Source: Camarhynchus parvulus
Lineage: Eukaryota; Chordata; Aves; Passeriformes; Thraupidae
DNA length: 64,000 nt
Direction: 5' to 3'
Assembly: GCF_901933205.1 (NCBI RefSeq)
Contig: NC_044571.1
Span: 53,977,530 to 54,041,529 of the forward strand
Both the position numbers and the translations under genes were made by a program. Under the pieces are notes generated by a model that searched no databases, was not told where the DNA came from, and worked only from the letters and a program-made list of their open reading frames with translations. Shown piece after piece: positions 13,026 to 25,651 of this stretch (its first letter is position 1; the number at the start of each line of letters is the position of its first letter).

Positions 13026-16000
13026 CTTTCCTCATAAAGCACCAGTTGGGAAAGTCAGTTACTTGGCTAGGGTCAAACTCATCCCCCAAGAGTGTATCTT
13101 GGTCAAACACATCTACAAATATATTATATTTAAAACAAAACAATGTCTTACTTCATAGAACACGATCCCAAACTAGTTTTGCATATAGAAAATGTATAAG
13201 GTATAGAAATTAAATCTTAGCTACATATAAATGTATGAATGGGTTTGTTGTTTTTGTGTGCGTGCATGTTTCCAGTTCTTTATTGGTGCTCTCTGTGCCA
13301 ACAGGAGGAAAAGATGAAGCCCAGAGTCAAAGACTTAGAGAAGCATAAGTAAGTATACAGAAGGACGGGAATCAAAAGCAAAGGTGAAAATTTCTGGTGT
13401 GTTTTTTCTACATGGTGAAACTTGGTTGCAACAGTAACTATTTCATATATTTCAGGTCCCTGGGAAGTAGGTTTCAAGTGATAATTCCGAAATATGAACT
13501 GCTAGAGACCACTCTGACCAGATGTATTTTCTCTTGAAGAAAGAACCATTTTTTTGTCAATTTAGGTGTTGGCACAGCATAAAAAATATCAAATCTAGTA
13601 TTAATCACAAATACTCCAAGCAGAAATTGTCAAGGTGGCATTAATGTCACATTAATAAATCTTTCTGTTTATATTTTCCTCTTTAAGGTATATAGTAGCC
13701 CTAACTCCATAGTTCACAGAGCATAACTCCTCTGAATTACAGTGTATTTTGTCCTTGAATTCTTCTTCATACATCTGTCATATTTGAGAAGGTTTCAGAA
13801 GCTGCTAATCAGGATTAATTATTTATAAATATACCTAATATTTTGAAAAACAGATGTGAAGTTCTTGAGGTGAGAATCACATGAAATAAATGAAACTGTG
13901 TAGTATTATTGGTGAATATTGATTGATTACTTATGAAATGAAAAGCTGATCAATACTTTGGAAAAGTATTGTTTAACTTCAGCTTCCTGTGCCCATGTTT
14001 ATACCCTATTAATCTATCATTCAGCACCTGGTTGCTACTGCTATTTCATTAAAAGTTGTGCAAAATCTGGAAGGTCATGTCAGTGACACAGTTTTGACTG
14101 CCCCCATGCTGCTGATTACTTTTTAGATTCTGTTTAATTCTCTCTTGTTTTCAAGAAAATCATATGTGCCTGCAAATGATGTGTAATGTTTGTTATTTCT
14201 GGATGAATGCACTTAATTATCTCTAAAAATCATTTAATCAACAGATGTCTCCTCCTCCTTCCTTTGTACTAATCATTCTCCATATTCGTGAAACTTTTTT
14301 TTTTTTCTCCTGAGTCCTTGTGCTCCCTTTTTTCTTAGCTCTAAAGGATTTATCCTTCAGGGCAAAGCTCTTTCTCAAAACCAAAAATTGTGTAGCTGCT
14401 TAAAGCACACCATAAAAGCTTTGCAAACATTCCCTGGTGTATGTTTGAATACATCCACGAGATCTGTCCAGACAGCTTAAAAGAAAAAATAGACAAAAAA
14501 AGAATCACATAATTTTAGTAATTGCTACAGTGTGTTGTAATGACTATTGCTTCAAAATACTCTATGTTACTAATAGCACTACACTATGAAAGAAATGAAA
14601 ATCTTTCAGGGTCCACAAATCAGAAGTGTATAAAGGAGAAATTACCTTCATAAGGTTAATACCACAATTAATAGGGGGCTGTGTTTTCTGGTAAATCTTA
14701 ATGATAATATGAGTAAAATATTTAGAATCATCCTCCAAACTGGAAATATAAATAAAAAACATTACCTTTGCAAAATGACTGTTAATATTTGTTTTATTGA
14801 AGCATAACTTTTTAAGTGCTGATACTGCAATATTTTAATCTATTGCTATTATACTACCTGTGAAACTAAAATAAGTACCAGTGATGAAAAATGGATGTAT
14901 ATTATTTGTGTAGTATGAAAAAAACCTGAGAAAATTCTGCTTTTGTGCTTCAAAGAAGCATAAGCCTTTAAGATGACCACTTAGGTCATAAGAAACTCCA
15001 GAAAACAGTTACCTAACATTGCTTAAAAGGATGCAATTCTCCAATTTGAAAGAATTATTTTCATGCTCATGGCCAAATATAAAGCTGAAATGAGGATCAG
15101 TCTGAAAGACAAAAAAAGACACAGTTTTCAAAACTACATTTATTTTTAGTCTGTTAATTCACAGAAATGCCCTATAGGCCTGTTGACACAAAATTCAGTC
15201 TCTTAAAGAAATACAGACTTTATGTTACAAAAATAAAATTTTTTGACACAACATCCTAACAAGTGTTTTTCAGCCCATGAACAATAGCATTGCTCCACCT
15301 TTTTTTCTTTTTGTTTTTTTAACTCTAGTGTGTCATTTATCCATTTCTATAAATCTATCTAACAACCTTATGCACTCCTATCAATGAGAACTTCAGACAA
15401 CTTGTTATCTTAACATGTGTAGGTTTTTTTGTCCTAGACCCTTCATTCTAGTATATATTATGGGAGAGAATGCTTTTTCATACCTATTTATTTTAGTATT
15501 AGTTTTTATAACTATATTATTATTGCCTATGGTGCCTAAAAATATTTGCTGCAACTCAAAATTTTACATGGCACATATTGAGACAATTGCCAGTTCTCTA
15601 CAGAGCTGACATTGTAAATAGAGGATAGGTTCATATTATGTTTGTTAAGAGGCAGATAATTCATAGGATAAAGAAAATGCAAGCATTTTTACACCATTAT
15701 AAATTACTCTGTGGAGTTAGTCTCCCATCATAGTCAATACAAAGAAATAGGTACTCTAAGATTGCCTACATGATTTATAGGCCTGAAACAAATAAGACAT
15801 AATGCTACATATACATGGCTATTTTCCTTCATTAAGTACAAGAGGATGGCAGAGATACAATTTCTCACAGAGACTTCTACAGTGTACACACTGTAAGTTA
15901 CATGAAATAAATCCAAGCCGCAAAAGAATTAAGCTGTTCTTAAGGACATTGTGGATGTTTCTACAGTAAAAATATCTATTGTGGAAAAGGTAAAAATAGC

Positions 16001-17795
16001 ATCATTTAGCATGGCATGGCTTAAATATTTTTACATTTTATATAATGTTTCTAGTAAAAAAAAAAATCTGTATCATAATCTCTATAGTAAATTCAGACTT
16101 GGACTACACTTAATAATTTTGCTAGTACAGGTATTTTGGAGCAAAACATCTGAACTATTAAAACCAGATATGTTGTTAGTTAAACTAATGTTACAAAGGG
16201 AAATTGTCCAAATTTGTTAATATAAAAAATTCCTTTTTGACATACCATTCTGTACACATGGGTTCTGCTCATATATCTGTGATGACTAAATATTGTTATT
16301 ATGGTGACAGGCTGTGGAAAATTTAAACCTTTCAGGGAAACTATTGCCAAAATCATAAAGGAAATATAATTTGCATGGGTCCCAAGTTCCCCAAACACAG
16401 TCCTGTTAAAGAGTCAGTTTGAAAGATAGTCTAGTGATAGTCAACCTTAGATACAAATGTTATACCTTAAGGAATAATGGCTGCTAACAAAGAATGGATG
16501 CAATATATTCATAATGTATTGCAATGTCTGTCTGATATGTTAGTCTTCAGGACAATAAAATCCCCAAGATTTCTATTATTAACTCTTTGTTTGGTAACAA
16601 AAATGCTATCTGAGTCTGTATTAATAGGACTATTGTTCACTTACCTATTGAGACATTAGACAAATTACATTATCCAAACTTTTTAGACTTTTTTAATGGA
16701 TCCTAGGGAGCTACCACACCTAGAAAACTCTAATTATTAAAAACTCCACTAATTAAAAAGAGCAGCTATCTTTAGATACTAAGGAGTGGGAACTTGTAAG
16801 TTTATTCTTGTCATCACTCACCAGCTTTTCACCAGCTAAATATTCTGTGTACAGGATTCTCATCTACCCTTTTGCACAGTCAACAGAGAAATAACAGAAT
16901 TTTTACAGAATGTAGATCATCAGCCTAAGAAGAAATGTAGGATCAATAGAGAGGAGAAAATCATCTTCTTGTACTTAATCTCCTAACTAAGTTGTACTTT
17001 TTGTAGTGATCTTAACAGTTTCTCACAATGTAAGAAAGGTTTGGGGCCCTTCTGAACAGCTTATAATTGAAGCTCGTTGCAGATCTTGTTCCTCAGGTAT
17101 TTGTACTGAATGTAAGTTCAAAAGCACACTTGAGAAAACATTTCTCTGTCTCTGCTGTCGAGATTGAAGCACTGGTAAGAAGAAATAGGGGAGAAAAATG
17201 ATCAAAGAAAGTATAACTTTAATTTACTGATGAAAACATGGTTACATAAGGAAGGAGACCCTTCTATCTGGCTGTATTAATTGTTGACTAATTTAACATT
17301 TACAAATTGATTCCATGGGATTTATTAAAATTACAGCAGCGACCTAATTATAGGTCTAAGAGGGTAACACTCATGCTGTATATGCTATAGGGTGTTTAAT
17401 TCAATGTGCACACACAAAGATGAATGCACATAAAAGTACCAAGGTATACCTGTTAAAAAATTCCCTCAAGTTCATGAAATACATTTAATGTCTTTGCATT
17501 TCTCAGTGAAAGGATGTTGAGCCCTAAGAGTGGGTATATCAGTCCAGGCCACATCATTAACTTTCAGTGATAGTCCTTGAAACCTTGCAAACCTGAGAAT
17601 CTGATTGTATATTGCTCAGAGGGAGGTGATGGACACAGCCTGTTGCTGTCCAGGAGAGCTCAAACAACCTCACTCAGGACCACCATTTATAGGGTCTTAA
17701 GATGTTTGTCAATTCAGTTCTGACCAAAATCCTAGTAAGCAACTACTAGAATTTTTTAGTAGTCCAGTAATGATGGTACCATTCCACTTGGGCTA
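13026..17795. other. AT-rich unique sequence, no gene seen
   Basis: No recognisable repeat, gene or RNA. The segment around 14000-14220 is less repetitive and more balanced in composition than its surroundings, so it is a weak candidate for a conserved non-coding element. Open frames are all under 90 codons with no domain. Confidence 0.55.
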
Positions 17796-17869
17796 CAATT
17801 CGGGTAAGTAATCTTCCAACACTGTCATCTTCCAACACTTCCAACAATTCAGGTAAGTAATCTTTCAAC
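17796..17869. repeat. 25-bp direct repeat, period 49
   Basis: A 25-bp unit beginning CAATTC occurs at 17796-17820 and 17845-17869 with two mismatches, separated by a 24-bp spacer built from TCTTCCAACAC-like units. It lies just before the GC-rich block at 17870. Confidence 0.75.
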
Positions 17870-18620
17870 CCCTCCTTGGTCAGGAAGCAGAAGTCTCTGG
17901 TGTGGCAATTCCAGCCCCACTTTAGCTATGTGGGAGTTCCTGCTACTGTCAAAGAACACTTCGCTGCCCAGCTCAGTGCACACTGGCCAATGGCTGACAG
18001 GAATTCCTGAAATCATGGAATGGTCCAAAGAACAGGGGCAGTGTAGGCACCACCACAGATGTACCCACATGGTGACATGGACACACACAGCAGACAAAGA
18101 CACAGCCACAGCTGGGGCTCCACAAATGTCCACAGACAAGACACTACCTCCAGCAGCCCTCACATTCTGGAGTCACACAGACAGCTGCGTGTCCTCATCT
18201 TCTTAATAATAAGAAGCTTCTTCATAACAGAAAGGGCTGGCAGAGGTAGGAGTTCACTAGTGTGGCACACACACACCACATTCCCCAGCTTCACAAACAC
18301 ACACATTTGTGGTTTCCTAAAGCACTGGCACAATCCCTGCCCCAGTGTCTGGATATTAAAGGTACTGCTGGCTCCTGTAGCTGATACCAAGACCCCACTG
18401 GCTCCAGGAGCAGTCATCAAGGGCCAGGGGTGCTCACAGCCCCAGTCTGAGTCCAGCACTGGCACCGTTATGCCAGTTCCCCCAAGAGCTGGCACTGAGT
18501 CATTGAAGCACTGGCATGTATGGCATAGACAGTGAGATTATGCAGAGGTCATTGAGAAATGATGTAATAAAGCAGGAAAGACTACAGAGATCAGGTGCAT
18601 AGCTCAGCCAGACAGGTGCA
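17870..18620. other. Unclassified GC-rich block, probable old repeat
   Basis: Composition changes sharply from AT-rich to GC-rich (CACA, CCAG and GGCTCC motifs) for about 750 bp and then returns. Frames of up to 158 codons on both strands appear here because GC-rich DNA has few stops, and none shows a known domain. Similar phrases recur about 350 bp apart (GTGTGGCA followed by a CCCCA block near 17900 and again near 18260), which hints at an old tandem duplication. A 12-bp palindrome AAGAAGCTTCTT lies at 18211-18222. It could be a diverged LTR or the body of an unrecognised transposable element. Confidence 0.4.
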
Positions 18621-18749
18621 CTGAAGGGCCCTGCTTTGCACTCAGCTGTGCCTTTTCTAAGTTTTTCTCTCCCTGTTTTTTTCAGAGAACATTCTAGGTT
18701 TTCAGAGACAGAAGGAAAAAAAGAAGATGCATACGGGCTTATGGAAAAG

Positions 18750-19063
18750 ATACAGAGACACTTTATACTGTAGTGACATGTCTGCAGTGACAGAACAAGG
18801 TAATGACTTCAAAGTGAAAGCAGGTAGGTTTAGATTGGATATAAGGAAGAAACTTTTTACAATGAGTATGGTGACACACTAAAATAGGTTGTCCAGGGAA
18901 GCTGGGCATGGCCTGTCACTGGCCATATTCAAAGTCAGCTTGAGTGACTTTGAGAAAAATGGTCTAGTGAAAGATGTCCCCTCTTTTAGCAGAGGGCTAG
19001 GAGTAGATGATCTCTAAAGGGCCTTTCCAACTTAAAACACTGTGCAATTCTGTGATTCTGTGA
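18750..19063 (+). mobile_element. CR1 LINE 3' end fragment
   Basis: The fragment covers the end of CR1 ORF2 and the 3' UTR. It has the GGTTTAGATTGGATATAAGG block and the GAGTATGGTGACACACT block. It ends with GGGCCTTTCCAACTTAAA and the direct repeat ATTCTGTGATTCTGTG, the avian CR1 3' terminus. It is 5'-truncated, as most CR1 copies are, and has no coding potential. Confidence 0.85.
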
Positions 19064-20515
19064 GCTTAATATTCCAACTAGAACAGTAAGATGTAAAGAA
19101 CCAGGAAACTCGTAATGACTTTACGCCAGCAATTTTAAGCTGACTTTTAAAATAATATATTTAATTTTATATGAAGAGATATGAGCTGTGAAGAATTAAT
19201 TCTAAAGGTAAAAGCTAGTCTAAACTCTACTTCATGAACCTTTTACTAATATCTATACTATTAGCAATTGTTACAGTGCTAGGAACATGTCTTTGTTCAT
19301 CCTTATTTCCAAAATCCATGAATTTTCTGTACAATTATTAAGTTATTGAATTATAACTTCATATCAAATTTAAGTAATGTCTGAACAGAAGTTTTAGCCT
19401 TCTTTTTCTAGGTCTCTGAAACATTGATCCTCCTAGCACTGTGATCTGTTCACATTATGTGAGGACAGTAATTGTGAAAATGTCTTTTTTATGTTAGTTT
19501 GCATTCACCTTGGACTTATTTCACAAAGGTACAAACTATTACACTTGTTGAAAATTGATGGAGAATTGAGCCCGACTGGTTTCATTTACATCTATGTGAT
19601 GCAAGTGAATATACCACACAGAGTGCAAGACAATTGACTTGAACAGCAAATGCTTGTCCAGGTTTCATAGACTGCATAACAAATTATATTTTTTTTCTGT
19701 TTTCCTGCCTTCCCTAGCTATGCATGTAAAGAGGAATGGAATAAGGAATTTAATGCTGGGTTTTCTCTGTATTATTAAAGCAAGGAAGAAAAAAAAGGAA
19801 AAAGAAATATAATCTCCTGTGTAATTCATATGAGACATCAGTGAAAGAGATGCAGGTCTAATTCTGATTCAAATTATATACTGCCTTGAAAATTTTTGGT
19901 CCCCATCCTGAATCTTTTGTATTCATTTTTGGAACTGAGAGCATTATCCTCAGTTGTGCAATAGAGACAATTTGTTCCAGGGTCCTTAGCCACTAATGTT
20001 CCAGAAACAAGACGAACTACAAAGCAATTCTCCCAATACGTTTATCAGAACAATGTGATACAAGCCCAAGTGCAATAGTAGCAACAAAGCACTGATGATA
20101 TTTCTAAAGCACGACTTAATTAAGTTGTTGTTCATGCAGTAAACACAGCATCAGATTCCCAGGCCTGTCCTACTGTGTTGAGGGACTTAAGAGTTACATA
20201 GCAGACATTGGAAACAAGGACATGCTTCAGGCATAATGAAGAAATCTTGGGGGGGAAAAAAAATCCATGCAAACGAGGAAACAAAGGGAACCCATGACAG
20301 ATAATTTAGTACAAGATATTGGATCAAAAGTAGCTTTTTATTTCTTTTCATGCAAATGAAATTTCTAAGGAAAATTACTGAAATAAAAATGAGGGGAATG
20401 AATATTCTACACCAAGAGAAAGACACAAACAATACTAAACAAATAAAAATGTGAATAAAAGTGAACTAGGTTACACTAAGCCTTTAATTTACACGAAAAT
20501 AAAATAAAATAAACC
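19064..20515. other. AT-rich unique sequence between two CR1 copies
   Basis: No gene, RNA or known repeat is visible. Short A-rich runs occur near 19785-19805. Confidence 0.5.
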
Positions 20516-20517
20516 TT

Positions 20518-21056
20518 TCAGCAACAAGTGGTATTCCTCAGGGACTGATCCATATTGGGACCAGTATAATTTAATATTTTCACCAATTATATAGAGGTAT
20601 TGAGTGTACCCTTAGCAAATTTGAAGATGACACCCAGCTGAGTGTCCCTGTTGACACACCTCAAGGATAGGATGCCATCCCGAGGCACCTGGACAAGCCT
20701 GAGAAGTGGGTGCACGGGGAGGGATCTCATGCAGTTTAATAGGACCAAGCACAAGGTGCTGCACCTGGGTTGAGGCAACCCCTGGTATCCGCACAGGCTG
20801 GAGAGGAACAGAGGAGCAGCCCTGCTGAGGACTTGAGTGCTGCTGGATGAGAGGCTGGACATGACCCAGCAATGGCACTCACAGTCCAGAAAGCCAAACC
20901 TCTCCTGGGCTGCAACAAAAGCTGTGCAGGAAGCAGGGACAGGAAGGGGATTCTGCTCTGCTCTGGGGAGACCTCACCTGCAGCGCTGCATCCAGCTCTG
21001 GGGTCCCAGCACAGGAAGGACACGGAGCTGTGGGAGCGAGCCCAGGGGAGGAACTG
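20518..21056 (+). pseudogene. CR1 ORF2 reverse-transcriptase remnant
   Basis: The functional ancestor is the CR1 ORF2 protein, which reverse-transcribes LINE RNA at the nicked target. What remains is the fingers-palm part with motif B (SGIPQG) and motif C (FEDD in place of FADD), then the region after the catalytic core. In-frame stops and indels disrupt it and no start is present. It is a dead fragment. Confidence 0.7.
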
Positions 21057-21200
21057 ACCCTGAGATTAGCTCTGTTAGTTAGAGTACAGTGTTAATTATG
21101 TCAAAGTCACGGGTTTGATCACTGGTCAGGCTACTCACTTAAAAGTTAGACTCAATGATCCTTGTGGGGCCCTTCCAAGCCAGAATATTTTGTGATTAGA
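21057..21200 (+). mobile_element. tRNA-derived SINE with CR1-like tail (TguSINE1-like)
   Basis: The head resembles tRNA-Ile: an A-box-like stretch TTAGCTCTGTTAGTTAGAG (about 21066-21084) and a B-box-like GGGTTTGATCAC (21111-21122), spaced as in a tRNA gene. After the head comes GACTCAATGATCCTTGTGGG, then CCCTTCCAAG, ending AGAATATTTTGTGATTAG. This is the tail of an avian CR1, the arrangement expected if CR1 enzymes moved the SINE. It matches my recollection of TguSINE1 from passerines. It is diverged from the tRNA consensus (an intact B box has GGTTCGA), so it is an old copy. Boundaries are accurate to about 5 bp, and I could not define target-site duplications. Confidence 0.8.
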
Positions 21201-21950
21201 GGGATGGAACATGTCTCCTATAGGGGAAGGCTGAGAGAATTAGGATTGTTCAGCCTGGTGAAGAGAAGGATTTGTCACGACCTAATTGTGGCCTCCCAGT
21301 AGCTGAGGGGCTTCTACAAGAAATATGACAAGGGATTTTTTACAAGGGCAGGTAGTGATAGGACAAGAAATAATGTTTTTAAAATTAAAGAGAAAAGGTT
21401 TAGATGAGATTTTAGGGAGAGATTCTTTAATCTGAGGCTAGCAAGGCACTTGGACACATTGGCCAAAGAAGTAGTGGGAATGTTCAAGGCCAGGTTGGAT
21501 GGGGCTCTGATCTAGTTGAAGATGCCCCTGATCACTGCAAGGGTATGGACTAGAAGATCATTAAAGACCCTTTCCAGCCCAAACTGTTCTATTTTTAATG
21601 GAAATGCTAATGATAACTTTATTTTTTGCTCTTGTAAGGACTAAGAATGATACACTGGAAGAAAAAGTCCATGGTATTGCAAATATTTCTCAGCTTCCAG
21701 GCTTACGTGAGTATAAAAACTGCAGTAGCTCTTTCTGCAACACTTTCAGAAGGTACAGATATGACTTGCTGTCCCTCAACAGTGATGCTAAGGACTGACA
21801 AATTCTGGCTCATGTGATTAGGTAGAAAACGAAGCACAGGTATTTCTGCCCATGCTTGTTTTCCTAACTGGGGATGCTGTGGATGAATGACCTTCTTCAT
21901 TTATCTGAAGAAAATAAGTATCAGAACAGCTGGCTTTAGAAAGAAAATTT

Positions 21951-22015
21951 ACTATTATTATTATCATCATCATCATCATCATCATCATAATCAACATTAT
22001 TACTATTAATATTAC
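21951..22015. repeat. Compound trinucleotide repeat (ATT)3(ATC)8
   Basis: Three ATT units (21954-21962) pass in phase into eight ATC units (21963-21986), followed by degenerate ATT/ACT/AAT units to about 22015. Confidence 0.9.
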
Positions 22016-22191
22016 TAATTATTAACTCTCTGATAGCTTAAAGCATTTGATTGCATGGAAACATATCACTTATTAATTTTGTGTGTTGTATCCTTCATCT
22101 GATGCAGTGATGGAACTGGTGTGTGATCAACAGATGACATTTTTTCATTGAAAAAATCAGATTGCAATTTGGAATGTAGAATTGCTAAAAT

Positions 22192-22304
22192 TCTTTTTTT
22201 TTCTTTTTTTTTTCTATATGTACATCATATTTCCTTAATGCTATTTTTAATCCATACAAATATTTGAGGGTTTTTCCCTTTTTTTTTTCCTCTTCCCCCC
22301 CCCC
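22192..22304. repeat. T-rich low-complexity region ending in a C run
   Basis: There are several T runs of 8 to 10 and, at the end, CTCTTCCCCCC continuing as a run of about 10 C (22295-22304). Confidence 0.8.
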
Positions 22305-25300
22305 ATATGTTGTGTGTTTGCAAGTTGATTTTTGTCATAATGTTTCTACACTGATGTATAAAAAATTCCATGTACAATGCTTCATGAAATAATGAGCATA
22401 CTGTATTTATAAAATGCTGAATGGAATCTTGCATTTAAAAATTATTTTCTTTCCTACTATTGCTCTAACAAGTAGATCCATATCCCTGAAACTAACAAAA
22501 AAGAAGCATCCTATGCACTGATCATACTACTAGCAGAGATTTATAAATTTATATATAATGCTAGCATCAAGGTTTTTTTTTGGGTTCAAACCACAGTGAA
22601 GAGGGACATACAGTCACACAGTTGGATGTGTAAGCACATCTGTACACCAATTCAGCAAGATGCATTATAAGCTGATAAGTCCAAATATTCTAGATATCCA
22701 CCTGAAGAAAAAAGACTTGATTCTCTGATACAGGAGTCTGTAATAAATGCTAAAAAAATAAGTGTGCATTGTTAGCTTGTAAAATTTTGATATAAAACTA
22801 TTAAGATACTAAATAATGAAAAAAAAATTTAAATTTTGAACGTTTACTTTTAGATTTCAGCAGTTTTTGAGACAGGCTTTATTCTTTTGGGTGTTTTGTA
22901 TATGTATTAAATAAGATACATTATGGAAAGTCCTTATCTGGGGAACAATATCTTCCTAAATATACTAGTCTTTGTAATATCTCTAAGAGCTCTGCAATAT
23001 TGAATCACAATGAATAGCATTTCTAACAACAATACGTTTAATAACCGCATTGTTTTACGTGCAACTTAGTGGATCTTTCCATTAATATTTTATACATTTT
23101 CCAGTGTTACACTTTCTATGACTAATGTAATCTCTCAACGTTGAATTCTTAAACCAGGGATGTATGAGAAACTGCAGTGGCTTTTCATCTCATATCTCAT
23201 CTAGTAACTCCAGCTTAAAGGGCAGTGTTGCACTTACACTTCTTTATAGCTCCTATCTTCTGTAGGAAGTCTGGAACTACTTAATAGAGAACTCTGCAGG
23301 ATGATTTCAGTTTTTCCTTTGAGGAATTTCAAAGATATTTTCCTTCCAATAGGAAATTTCTGTATTTTTGTTACACTTTCACCAGGGGAGCACTGCACCA
23401 CGCGACAGGGGACACTGTAATATGCTTACATATGAGATAAAAGTATTGCTTTTATTGAGGTTAATCCTTTGGTGGTTTTGGAAATAACATTTTTATTACT
23501 GTTTTTTATTTATTTTTAAAATTTATTTTATTATTTAAAATAATATTTTTAGCACAAAAAATATTAGACTGAAAATCTCATTCATGTTGCTTTTCCCCAG
23601 TGCTTCCAAATAAATCTTCAAGGCCTGCCTGGGTCTGAAGTAGACCTAATAGCACCTTTTAGGTACAGAAGGTAGAAATTTCATTTTTCAATTTTCATTT
23701 GTGCCAAATTTTCATTCAGTAACTAAGTTCATCACTACTTTTCTCCAAATATTTAAAACTAGAAGATAGGTAAATTAATATCTGACTAGGACAATTCTCA
23801 AGATCATGCTTTCATGCGCTGTGCATCAAATTGAACCTACTTTCTTTAGCAAGCTTTTGAAACATATAATTGATTAAATCACTCTCTATTTCTTGTGCAT
23901 TTACAAATGAAACTGCATCCTGGTTTATAACATATTTCCATTTCTAATGAAAGAGAGTAGTGTTTGTACTGACTAGATAGTTCTCAGGTTGCTTAGACTT
24001 CTTCTCTGCTTGGTCTTGGCTCAAATAGTTTTATTTTTTAAGAATTCCCTAGTGGAAAGGGAATCTCTGGCTCCCATCTTAGCAGTATAAGCATGGCTTA
24101 TACAGACAGGCCACAAGAAGTTGAGGGAAACCTGTCTGACATGCAGGAAAGACAGTGTCTGTACCTTATGGCAAGCCGTAGGTACCAAGGAGAGCAAGGC
24201 TAGATTATGTTCAGCTCAGAATTTTAGAAGGGACATTCTGACTTGTTAGATAAGAAGGATGAGAAGAGAGAAGTGGCTGAAAGGGTAATGGGATGAAATC
24301 AGGCTGGAATAAGACAGAAGCAATATACAAGGGGATACCCTTTCTATGAGAGGATAGAGAGGTCAATCAAGGCATGAAATAGGATCTCAGGTTTATTGGT
24401 CCTATAATTTTTCTTATAACAGGTAATATTAACCCCATAGGATTATAAACCTCCTACAAAAAGACAGGGCTTTTTTTAAGGACAAGGATTCATCTTTTGA
24501 TAACTGCATAGAATGATGAAGCAGAATACTGAAGTAGTCTGTGATGGATTTGTTCTTGTATCACTTCAGTAACAATGACATGAAACTTGATAAAGTCAGA
24601 CTTGGAAATAAGTACATATAACTAGTATGTAAAACACATTGATAATTTCTCAGCTTCCTGGAGGATAGGAATACCCAAACAGCTCCAAAGTAAGCAGTCT
24701 TAGGACACGTACAGCATCTGCTAACCACTTTTTTAGAAAAAAATATAGAAATAAAGATCAATCTGAAAGGAGTTGAAACAGAAGCTGAGACTTGCACATG
24801 CTTGATAAAAGCACACTTTAGAGTTAAATGTTTACATTTATAGAGAACTTAATACCTTTAAATTTTGATGCATTTAGTTCAATGCATCTTGTAAATATTT
24901 AATACAGGATGCTGCAAGCATCATCAGATGAAATTGACAGAACTACCACATAGATGACAGCAATTACAGGATTTATATTTCTCAGGATAATAACAGTAAT
25001 GACAGTAAGTTATTGCTTTCTGTATGGGGTAACTCTAGTGGTAGGTACAAAGGGAAAACAGGTGGGATGGAAAAAGTCTTTCATAACTTCATGATTTAGA
25101 AGCTAATTATCCAGATTCTTGCTATATTCCGTGATTCAAAATACAGCCTTAGAACCAATCTTTCAGTAACAGACTTATCCTACTTCCAAGCAGAGGAAAT
25201 GTCCTGTGGTGTGTCTTTGTCTAGCTTGCATTAAATATTACAGATTTAATCACAATGCAAATCTAAGAAACAAAAGATGTTGTACTGGACCTGCTGGGAT

Positions 25301-25409
25301 TGACTTAATTTCCTTTATCATAGCCTGTATGGTGCTGCGGTTTGCATTTGTGACTAAAATAGTATTGATAACACACCAATATTTTTGCTGTTGCTGAACA
25401 ACATTTGCA

Positions 25410-25651
25410 CAGTATCAAGGGGGTTTTTGGGGTTTTATTTCCACTCTTTTCCAGAAGTGAGAAGGCTACTAGTCAGGTGTACTGAATAAATTACCTCTTT
25501 GCTTGCATACTCAACTTTTTCTTTACCTATTGACCAGTCTCAGTTCATGAGGCTTCTTCCCTTCCACTTTTTCCCATCCTGCAGGAGAGGAGGGTGAGCA
25601 AGCAAGAGGAGGCTATGGGTACCTAACTGCTCCCAGAAATCAACCTATCAC
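25410..25651 (+). mobile_element. Probable ERVL-like LTR, 3' part
   Basis: The order of blocks resembles the 3' half of the LTR family seen at 12649: AATAAA in ACTGAATAAATTACC (signal 25485-25490), then a CTCAGTTCATGAGGCTTCTT block, a CATCCTGCAGGAGAGGAGGG block, GGCTATGGGTACCTAACTGC and an end near AATCAACCTATCA. It is strongly diverged, and the 5' half is missing or not recognisable. Together with 12649, which lacks this signal region, it would show two differently eroded copies. The assignment is by eye only. Confidence 0.45.

Larger units (their letters stand above)
20516..21597 (+). mobile_element. CR1 LINE, 5'-truncated, interrupted by a SINE
   Basis: The copy enters within the reverse-transcriptase domain of CR1 ORF2: SGIPQG-like codons near 20530, then codons for SKFEDDTQL near 20612-20638, which keep the DD pair of RT motif C. 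It continues through the C-terminal ORF2 region and 3' UTR to a tail ending GTTCTATTTTT near 21597. Indels break the frame many times. At about 21057-21200 the CR1 sequence stops, a tRNA-derived SINE follows, and CR1 resumes with GGGATGGAACATGTCTCC. The SINE therefore inserted later. The last 400 bp holds the usual 3' blocks (GTAGTGATAGGACAAG, AAGGCCAGGTTGGATGGGG). Confidence 0.85.
21598..25400. other. AT-rich unique sequence with simple repeats
   Basis: No gene is recognisable. It contains an ATT/ATC microsatellite (21951-22015) and a T-rich region ending in a C run (22192-22304), listed separately. The 24000-24360 stretch is more balanced in composition but matches nothing I know. Confidence 0.5.

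Noticed and set aside
18059..18535. 158-codon plus-strand frame and opposing minus-strand frames
   Set aside because: GC-rich DNA has few stops. Frames are open on both strands, and no motif or codon pattern supports a protein.
21963..21986. Regular short repeats that could suggest a CRISPR-like array
   Set aside because: Plain trinucleotide microsatellite in a vertebrate genome.
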